Below are positions 1 to 5,084 of a DNA stretch of 5,084 bases, one piece after another (within the stretch, counting starts at the first letter, position 1; each line of letters starts with the position of its first letter). The DNA lies in NCBI GenBank assembly GCA_947177515.1, contig CAMWUU010000272.1, positions 1 to 5,084 on the forward strand. Direction: 5' to 3'. This DNA is from an uncultured Lachnospiraceae bacterium (GTDB taxonomy: Bacteria > Bacillota > Clostridia > Lachnospirales > Lachnospiraceae). The notes below the pieces were generated by a model. It was not told where the DNA came from, made no database searches, and saw only the letters and a list, made by a program, of their open reading frames with translations. Made by a program: the position numbers and the translations under genes.

Positions 1-319
1 CAATCTTAGGAAGCCTTTTGTGCCAATCCGCAAGAAGGGCAAGCTCCCCTGCGAAACGATTGAGGAAGAGTATGATCTTGAATATGGCAAGGCGGTGGTG
101 GAAATCCACAAGGACGCGGTAAAACCGGGGCAAAGGGTCGTTATTATTGATGACCTTATTGCGACTGGCGGGACTACGAAGGCGATGATAAAGCTGATAG
201 AGAGGCTTGGCGGTGAGGTAGTTAAGATCGTGTTTTTAATGGAACTTGCGGGGCTTTGCGGCAGGGAAAAGCTCGCGGGTTACAATGTGGACTCCGTTAT
301 CTGTTATGACGGGAACTAA
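1..319 (+). CDS. apt: Adenine phosphoribosyltransferase, C-terminal part (5' truncated)
   Basis: Cytosolic purine-salvage enzyme that condenses adenine with PRPP to give AMP and pyrophosphate. The reading frame is open from the left edge (first full codon at base 2) to the TAA at 317-319, so about 105 of the usual 170-175 residues are visible. Three things identify it: the segment KPFVPIRKKGKLP near the left edge, the flexible-loop motif YDLEYG (bases 71-88), and the PRPP-binding loop VVIIDDLIATGGTT (bases 137-178), with the paired Asp and the TGGT turn of type I phosphoribosyltransferases. A GTG at base 20 could be mistaken for a start, but it is an internal Val codon because family-conserved sequence continues upstream of it. 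The gene lies 74 bases before relA on the same strand, an arrangement common in Firmicutes. Xanthine phosphoribosyltransferase is the main alternative, but the RKKGKLP and LEYG motifs favour Apt. Confidence 0.95.
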   Translation, partial: NLRKPFVPIRKKGKLPCETIEEEYDLEYGKAVVEIHKDAVKPGQRVVIIDDLIATGGTTKAMIKLIERLGGEVVKIVFLMELAGLCGREKLAGYNVDSVICYDGN

Positions 320-393
320 AAAAGGGCGGGATTAGCTGAAATTTTGGAATATGCAAGGCAACTCGGGAACTTACATAAATTTGGAGGCGGATC
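320..393 (+). other. apt-relA intergenic gap, no terminator or clear promoter seen
   Basis: These 74 bases contain the relA ribosome binding site and little else. There is no stem-loop followed by a T run. TTGGAA at 344-349 resembles a -35 box, but the only nearby AT-rich -10 candidate (TACATA, 372-377) is 22 bases away, too far for a standard sigma-A promoter. Read-through from apt into relA is therefore the simplest reading. Confidence 0.5.
383..387 (+). promoter_or_regulatory. Ribosome binding site of relA
   Basis: GGAGG, six bases before the ATG at 394. It is a near-perfect Shine-Dalgarno match and fixes the start at 394 rather than at the in-frame ATG at 445 (codon 18), which has only a weaker AAGGA upstream (434-438). 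Confidence 0.85.
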
Positions 394-2697
394 ATGGACG
401 AAAAGGAAAGGACACTACTACAAAAACATGATAAGGATGAAAAGATGCCCTTTGCTACACCGAAGGATTTTACGAGTGTGGAGGAACTGCATGATCTTTT
501 GATGCAAACCATAAGAAATTATCATCCTTCGACCGATCTGTCCATGGTGGAAAAGGCCTATCAGGTCGCGTATAAGGCGCATGAAGGGCAGTTTCGCAAG
601 TCAGGGGAACCCTATATTATACATCCGGTCTGTGTCGCAATTATCTTAGCGGAACTCGAACTTGACAAGGAATCGATTATTGCGGGTATCCTACACGATG
701 TTGTGGAGGATACGGTCTTAACGGTGGATGAGTTAAAAGCGCATTTCGGTGAGGAGGTTGCGCTTTTAGTGGATGGTGTCACAAAGCTGACGCAGTTAAA
801 TTATTCGAAGGATAAGGTGGAGATCCAGGCGGAGAACCTGCGAAAGATGTTCCTTGCGATGGCAAAGGATATCCGCGTAATCCTGATCAAACTTGCCGAC
901 CGGCTTCACAATATGCGTACCATGCAGTACCAGACACCGGCAAAACAGATTGAGAAGTCCCGTGAAACAATGGATATCTATGCGCCGATTGCACAGCGGC
1001 TCGGTATCTCGAAAATCAAGATTGAACTTGATGATTTGTCGTTAAAGTATCTGGAACCGGAAGTTTATAAAGATTTGGAGGAGCGTCTTGACTCCAAAAA
1101 GGAAGTGCGCAACAAGTTTATTGCTGACATAATAGCGGAAGTGAGTGAGCAGATTGAAGATGCTGGCATTGAGGCGAAGATCAATGGTCGGGTAAAGCAT
1201 TTTTTCAGTATTTACAAAAAGATGGTCAACCAGCACAAGAATTTTGACCAGATTTATGATATCTTTGCAATCCGTATTATTGTGGACAGTGTGAAGGATT
1301 GCTATGCGGCACTTGGCGTGATCCATGAGATGTATAAGCCGATCCCAGGACGCTTTAAGGATTATATTGCAATGCCAAAGGCCAATATGTACCAGTCCCT
1401 CCATACAACCCTGATCGGACCGAAGGGACAGCCGTTTGAGATCCAGATCCGGACTTATGATATGCACCGCACTGCCGAATATGGGATTGCGGCGCACTGG
1501 AAATATAAGGAAGCCCAGAATGGCAAGACACCGGAGCGGACAGAGGAGGAGAAACTGACATGGCTGCGCCAGATTCTGGAGTGGCAGAAGGATATGTCGG
1601 ATAACCGGGAATTTTTAAGCCTGTTGAAGAATGATCTTAATCTCTTTTCCGATAGTGTGTACTGTTTTACGCCGACTGGCGATGTGAAAAACCTGCCTGC
1701 CGGTTCGACCCCGGTTGATTTTGCCTACAGCATCCACAGCGCGGTTGGCAATAAGATGGTGGGAGCTAGGGTGAACGGGAAACTGGTTACATTTGATTAT
1801 GTAATCCAGAACGGCGACCGCATTGAAGTCATCACTTCGCAGAACTCAAGGGGACCAAGCCGCGACTGGCTGAGTTTAGTTAAAAGCACGCAGGCGAAAA
1901 ATAAGATCAACCAGTGGTTCAAAGCGGAATTAAAGGAGGACAATATTCTTCGCGGCAAGGAACTGATGGTAGCATACTGCAAGTCTAAGAATATTGTGCT
2001 AAGTGATTTGTTGAAGACGGAATTTATGGAAGTCTGTATGCGCAAATATGGCTTCCGCGACTGGGATTCCATCTACGCGGCTATCGGGCATGGCGGGCTT
2101 AAGGAAGGCCAGATTGTCAACCGGCTTTTGGAGGAGTACGATAAGAAATATAGGAAAGAAATAACTGATGAGCAGGTGCTTGAGGCAGTTGCGGAGATTA
2201 AGAACGATAAAGTGGCACAGGTTCACAGCAAGGGTGGCATTGTTGTGCAGGGTGTCCACGATGTGGCGGTACATTTTTCAAGATGTTGTTCCCCGGTGCC
2301 GGGCGATGAGATTGTCGGCTTTGTAACAAGGGGACGGGGGGTTTCCATCCACCGCACGGACTGCATCAATGTGATGAACCTTACCGAGGAAGAGCGCAGA
2401 AGGCTTATTGATGCGGAATGGAGCGCACAGGGGGCGGGGGAGGACGGGGAGAATGTCCGCTACAATGCTGAGATCAGGATTTATGCAAATAACCGCAGCG
2501 GTGTGTTACTAGACGTATCCCGTGTATTTACGGAAAATAAAATAGAATTAAATAACCTGATAGCGCGTACTAGCAAGCAGGGGAGGGCGACGATAGAGGC
2601 CGGGTTTGCGATTAATGGGAAAGAGCAGCTCGCCGCATTGATTGCGAAATTGCGCGGGATAGAGAGCGTGCTTGATGTGGAAAGGACGACGGGATGA
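394..2697 (+). CDS. relA: Bifunctional (p)ppGpp synthetase/hydrolase (long RelA/SpoT homologue)
   Basis: Ribosome-associated stringent-response enzyme that makes (p)ppGpp from ATP and GDP/GTP and hydrolyses it. At 767 residues it is a full-length long RSH. The HD hydrolase domain (about 45-200) keeps its metal and catalytic residues: H77, H101-D102, E105-D106 and the DRLHN segment (169-173). The synthetase domain (about 240-375) has R266, the D289 region, the basic RFKD motif (320-323, the RXKD form of bifunctional enzymes rather than the acidic form of mono-functional RelA), Y333 and E349. Then follow TGS (about 418-481, with H448 in YSIHSAVG), a helical region (about 490-600), the conserved-cysteine domain (C631-C632, H653, C657) and a C-terminal ACT domain (about 690-767). 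Both activities therefore look intact, with ribosome/tRNA sensing through the C-terminal half. Compared with the streptococcal enzyme it carries roughly 24 extra, highly charged N-terminal residues. The stop overlaps the next start. Confidence 0.97.
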   Translation: MDEKERTLLQKHDKDEKMPFATPKDFTSVEELHDLLMQTIRNYHPSTDLSMVEKAYQVAYKAHEGQFRKSGEPYIIHPVCVAIILAELELDKESIIAGILHDVVEDTVLTVDELKAHFGEEVALLVDGVTKLTQLNYSKDKVEIQAENLRKMFLAMAKDIRVILIKLADRLHNMRTMQYQTPAKQIEKSRETMDIYAPIAQRLGISKIKIELDDLSLKYLEPEVYKDLEERLDSKKEVRNKFIADIIAEVSEQIEDAGIEAKINGRVKHFFSIYKKMVNQHKNFDQIYDIFAIRIIVDSVKDCYAALGVIHEMYKPIPGRFKDYIAMPKANMYQSLHTTLIGPKGQPFEIQIRTYDMHRTAEYGIAAHWKYKEAQNGKTPERTEEEKLTWLRQILEWQKDMSDNREFLSLLKNDLNLFSDSVYCFTPTGDVKNLPAGSTPVDFAYSIHSAVGNKMVGARVNGKLVTFDYVIQNGDRIEVITSQNSRGPSRDWLSLVKSTQAKNKINQWFKAELKEDNILRGKELMVAYCKSKNIVLSDLLKTEFMEVCMRKYGFRDWDSIYAAIGHGGLKEGQIVNRLLEEYDKKYRKEITDEQVLEAVAEIKNDKVAQVHSKGGIVVQGVHDVAVHFSRCCSPVPGDEIVGFVTRGRGVSIHRTDCINVMNLTEEERRRLIDAEWSAQGAGEDGENVRYNAEIRIYANNRSGVLLDVSRVFTENKIELNNLIARTSKQGRATIEAGFAINGKEQLAALIAKLRGIESVLDVERTTG
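2681..2686 (+). promoter_or_regulatory. Probable ribosome binding site of the MBL hydrolase gene
   Basis: AAAGGA lies inside the last codons of relA, seven bases before the ATG at 2694. It supports the start that overlaps the relA stop by four bases (ATGA). Confidence 0.6.
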
Positions 2698-3335
2698 CGG
2701 TGGATAAGCTGGCGGTGGGAGCCGTGATAACAAATTGTTATATTGTTTCCGACGGGGAAACAAAGGATGCAGTTGTGATTGACCCAGGTGCGGCAGCAGA
2801 CAAAATTGGGGAAAAGATCAGGGAAAAAGACCTGAACCTGCGGGCAATTTTGCTGACACATGGGCATTTTGACCATATTCTGGCGGCGGAAAAACTGCGG
2901 GAGGAATTTTCGGTAAAGCTCTATTGCAGCAAGGCAGAGCGGGAAGTTTGTATGGACCCGGGGCAGAATGTGGGGCGGACATTCGGGTTTTCCTGTAGTG
3001 TCGTGCCGGATCAAACATTTGATGATGGGGAAGAACTTTCTTTTGGGGCGCTTTCCTGCAAAGTGATTGCAACACCGGGACATACAAAGGGCGGTGTGTG
3101 TTTCTATTTTGACGCGGAAGGGGTTTTGTTTTCCGGTGACACGCTCTTTTTTGAATCGGTGGGGCGCACGGATTTCCCGGGCGGAAATGCGAAATTACTG
3201 GTTGATTCCGTAAAAGAGCGGATTTTTGTGCTGCCGGATGCGACAAAGGTTTATCCCGGGCACGGACCTGCAACAAGTGTTGCCTATGAAAAAGAGAACA
3301 ATCCATATGTGAATGAAGAGGGATATCTGTACTGA
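2694..3335 (+). CDS. MBL-fold metallohydrolase, glyoxalase II-like (GloC/YcbL type)
   Basis: Predicted cytosolic hydrolase of the metallo-beta-lactamase fold, 213 residues, the usual length for the small single-domain glyoxalase II-like group. The complete binuclear metal site is visible: THGHFDH (55-61, giving H56, H58, D60, H61), H130 in ATPGHT, D149 in FSGDT and H190 in YPGHGP. The segment SVGRTDFPGG (155-164) is typical of the YcbL/GloC branch, whose studied members hydrolyse S-lactoylglutathione-type thioesters. The protein lacks the extra C-terminal helical domain of classical GloB. Since many Clostridia do not make glutathione, the true substrate may be another thioester. There is no signal peptide or membrane segment. 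It is translationally coupled to relA upstream (ATGA) and to hemZ downstream (TGATG), so the three are probably made from one message. The fold is certain; the substrate is not. Confidence 0.92.
   Translation: MTVDKLAVGAVITNCYIVSDGETKDAVVIDPGAAADKIGEKIREKDLNLRAILLTHGHFDHILAAEKLREEFSVKLYCSKAEREVCMDPGQNVGRTFGFSCSVVPDQTFDDGEELSFGALSCKVIATPGHTKGGVCFYFDAEGVLFSGDTLFFESVGRTDFPGGNAKLLVDSVKERIFVLPDATKVYPGHGPATSVAYEKENNPYVNEEGYLY
3318..3322 (+). promoter_or_regulatory. Possible ribosome binding site of hemZ
   Basis: GAGGG, twelve bases before the ATG at 3335, which is a longer spacer than usual. Reinitiation at the overlapping TGATG may compensate. The in-frame ATGs at 3344 and 3347 are further from this site and have no better one. 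Confidence 0.4.
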
Positions 3336-4891
3336 TGTTTGGCATGATGATCTGGGGCGTGGATTTTGAGCAGGATTTAAAGCCTCTAATTAAGGCATTT
3401 TATCCCGGCTGCGATTTCACGGTCAAAAAAGGGGAATTACAGGGCAATCTCTGTGGGAGGGCGGAGTGGATTTCATTTTTAAATGATGCTTTTGCGCTAA
3501 CAGGGAAGGAAGGATTCTGGCCGGATTATGCTTTTTACCTGATGGAAGCGGACGGATATTTTGCGGTAAGGCAGGGGGATACCTGGGTCACGGATGAATT
3601 CCATATCCGGGGAAGGAAGGATGAAACTATCAAAGAGGAAGTCTATCACCGGGAATACAGGAATTCCCTGATGCGCCCACTATACCGGGTTTTGGAACGG
3701 GTGAGCGGCATTTGCCTGCCGTGGGGGATTTTAACTGGCATCCGTCCGACCAAACAGGTATTGGAACGGCTGGAAAATGGCGTACCTGGGGAGGAAATTA
3801 TCCGCTTTATGCGGGAAGAATATTTCTGCACGGATGAAAAGATTGCGACTAGTCTTTCTGTTGCAAGGACGGAGTGGGAAATTTTAAAGGGAATGGACTA
3901 CCAGGAAGGCTACAGCATGTACATCGGTATCCCGTTTTGCCCGAGTACCTGCTATTATTGTTCCTTCCCATCGTATCCGCTTGCCGTTTATGGTGGGCAG
4001 ATGGAGGAGTACCTAAAAGCGCTTTTTAAGGAGATACGTTATGCGGGCAGGCAGGGGACGCTTTTTAGGAAACATTTGCAGACCATCTATGTGGGCGGGG
4101 GTACACCTACCACGCTTTCTGCAGAGCAGCTTGACCGTCTTTTTACCTGTATGGAGGAAAATCTTGACCTGTCTTTTGTAAAGGAAATCACGGTGGAAGC
4201 CGGGAGGCCGGACAGTATTACAAAAGAGAAGCTATCCATCCTTCGTTCGCATGGGATCCGGCGGATTTCCATTAATCCACAGACAATGAAACAGGAAACG
4301 CTTGATCTGATCGGGCGCAGGCATACGGTTGAAGAAATCTGCGAAACTTTTTATATGGCGCGGGAACTTGGTTTTGATAATATCAATATGGATATTATTC
4401 TGGGTCTTGCAAAAGAAACGCCGCAGGATGTGGCGGAAACACTTGCGCGTATCGGGGAACTTTCACCGGACAACCTGACGGTACATACACTGGCAGTAAA
4501 GCGGGCAGCCCGACTGAATACAAACCGCGAGGAATATGTGGGGCTTGAGGCGAGCGGCGTACAGGAAATGTTGCGCATAAGCAGGGTGTTTGCAGAGGAA
4601 AATGGCTACCATCCATACTATCTGTACCGGCAGAAGAATATGACGGAGAACCTTGAGAATGTCGGCTACGCAAAACAGGGCAAGGAAGGCCTATACAATA
4701 TTTTAATTATGGAGGAGAAGCAGACAATCCTTGCGCTTGGTGCCGGTGCAACTACGAAATTCGTAATGCCGGGGGGCGGAAGGATGGTGCGGGTGGAGAA
4801 TGTAAAGAGCCTGAAGGACTACATTGGGAGGATCGATGAGATGATTGCGCGCAAAGAGAACTTCCTTTGTGAATACCGGGACAGACTGTAA
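3335..4891 (+). CDS. hemZ: HemZ-type radical SAM protein (annotated as coproporphyrinogen dehydrogenase)
   Basis: A 518-residue radical SAM enzyme of the HemN/HemW/HemZ group, close to the roughly 500 residues of Bacillus HemZ. The first 190 residues form the HemZ-specific N-terminal region, including LPWGILTGIRPTK (128-140). The radical SAM core starts at MYIGIPFCPSTCYYCSF, where C202, C206 and C209 (CX3CX2C) bind the 4Fe-4S cluster, and GGGTPTT (254-260) is the SAM-contacting glycine motif. The C-terminal part carries HPYYLYRQKNM (426-436) and ENVGYAKQGKEGLYN (441-455), characteristic of HemZ. The family is named for oxygen-independent oxidation of coproporphyrinogen III to protoporphyrinogen IX. 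However, residue 211 is Phe where HemN has a fourth Cys (CX3CX2CXC), so this activity is doubtful; a HemW-like heme-handling role or another reaction is possible. It overlaps the hydrolase stop by one base, so coupling is likely. The family call is firm, the reaction is not. Confidence 0.9.
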   Translation: MFGMMIWGVDFEQDLKPLIKAFYPGCDFTVKKGELQGNLCGRAEWISFLNDAFALTGKEGFWPDYAFYLMEADGYFAVRQGDTWVTDEFHIRGRKDETIKEEVYHREYRNSLMRPLYRVLERVSGICLPWGILTGIRPTKQVLERLENGVPGEEIIRFMREEYFCTDEKIATSLSVARTEWEILKGMDYQEGYSMYIGIPFCPSTCYYCSFPSYPLAVYGGQMEEYLKALFKEIRYAGRQGTLFRKHLQTIYVGGGTPTTLSAEQLDRLFTCMEENLDLSFVKEITVEAGRPDSITKEKLSILRSHGIRRISINPQTMKQETLDLIGRRHTVEEICETFYMARELGFDNINMDIILGLAKETPQDVAETLARIGELSPDNLTVHTLAVKRAARLNTNREEYVGLEASGVQEMLRISRVFAEENGYHPYYLYRQKNMTENLENVGYAKQGKEGLYNILIMEEKQTILALGAGATTKFVMPGGGRMVRVENVKSLKDYIGRIDEMIARKENFLCEYRDRL

Positions 4892-4902
4892 AATCTTGGA
4901 AG

Positions 4903-4908
4903 AAAGGG
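4903..4908 (+). promoter_or_regulatory. Ribosome binding site of the last, truncated gene
   Basis: AAAGGG, nine bases before the ATG at 4918, in the 26-base gap after hemZ. It supports 4918 as a real start. The GTG at 4908 overlaps it but is in another frame. Confidence 0.6.
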
Positions 4909-4917
4909 TGCAGCGGG

Positions 4918-5084
4918 ATGCAACAGGATTTTGATGAGCGTTTATGGTCCGTTTTTGGAACGGAAAATGCGGTAGGGAATGATATGTTCGACGCAGTTGA
5001 CCATGGGATTCTGGTGGGTAACCTGGCGGGACTCCTCGCCATGGAGCTTGGCTGCGATGAGATATTTTACAGGGAGATTATGAG
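4918..5084 (+). CDS. Possible HD-domain phosphohydrolase, N-terminus only (3' truncated)
   Basis: An open frame from ATG 4918 to the right edge gives 55 codons plus two bases and begins MQQDFDERLWSVFG. It follows hemZ by 26 bases on the same strand with a ribosome binding site, so it is likely the next gene of the operon. From residue 25 the sequence reads DAVDHGILVGNLAGLLAMEL, followed by GCDEIFYREIM. A His (H29), followed by a helix of small and aliphatic residues and then ELG plus an acidic turn, resembles the first helices of HD and HD-GYP phosphohydrolases, where the HD dyad would come next. That dyad lies beyond the window, so the assignment is an inference from pattern only. It does not resemble the start of HisRS, the gene often found after hemZ in Clostridia. 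No signal peptide or membrane segment is visible in this part. Confidence 0.55.
   Translation, partial: MQQDFDERLWSVFGTENAVGNDMFDAVDHGILVGNLAGLLAMELGCDEIFYREIM

Noticed and set aside
20..22. GTG as the start of a short separate gene
   Set aside because: Conserved Apt residues (NLRKPF) are encoded in frame immediately upstream, so this is an internal Val codon of a gene cut by the window edge.
344..377. A possible promoter in the apt-relA gap (TTGGAA ... TACATA)
   Set aside because: The spacer is 22 bases, well over the 16-18 expected, and the -10 match is weak.
1042..1497. A 151-codon open frame on the minus strand
   Set aside because: It lies wholly inside the well-conserved relA coding region, has no recognisable domain, and fits a chance antisense frame.
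2481..3083. A 200-codon open frame on the minus strand spanning the relA/MBL junction
   Set aside because: Both strands cannot plausibly code here: the + strand carries clear ACT-domain and metal-site motifs, while the reverse translation is Cys/Pro/His-rich with no family resemblance.
2818..3345. A 175-codon open frame on the minus strand across the MBL gene
   Set aside because: It is Pro/His/Arg-rich, typical of an antisense shadow, and overlaps a gene with a complete active site.
4892..4917. A terminator after hemZ
   Set aside because: The 26-base gap has no inverted repeat or T run; it holds only a ribosome binding site for the next gene.

Overview
The window looks like ordinary chromosomal DNA from an anaerobic, low-to-moderate-GC Firmicute, most likely a Clostridia member of the Lachnospiraceae type. 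This rests on the gene order apt - relA/spoT - MBL-fold hydrolase - hemZ, the strong GGAGG-type ribosome binding sites and the protein sequences themselves; there is no 16S or other phylogenetic marker in the window.

Layout, all on the + strand: (1) 1-319, the C-terminal part of adenine phosphoribosyltransferase (apt), cut by the left edge; (2) 320-393, a 74-base gap with no convincing terminator or promoter; (3) 394-2697, a complete bifunctional (p)ppGpp synthetase/hydrolase of the long RelA/SpoT type; (4) 2694-3335, a glyoxalase II-like MBL-fold metallohydrolase whose start overlaps the relA stop (ATGA); (5) 3335-4891, a HemZ-type radical SAM protein whose start overlaps the hydrolase stop (TGATG); (6) 4892-4917, a short gap carrying a ribosome binding site; (7) 4918-5084, the N-terminus of a further gene cut by the right edge, tentatively the start of an HD-type phosphohydrolase.

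The spacing indicates one transcription unit. Apt makes AMP from adenine and PRPP, feeding the purine nucleotide pool. RelA/SpoT turns GTP/GDP plus ATP into (p)ppGpp under amino-acid starvation and degrades it again. The MBL hydrolase and HemZ are conserved passengers of this locus in Clostridia and have no obvious biochemical link to the alarmone. No mobile element, repeat array, CRISPR, tRNA or rRNA was seen. I did not find a previously undescribed system here; the most open points are the real function of HemZ, which lacks the fourth cysteine of the HemN motif, and the identity of the truncated last gene.
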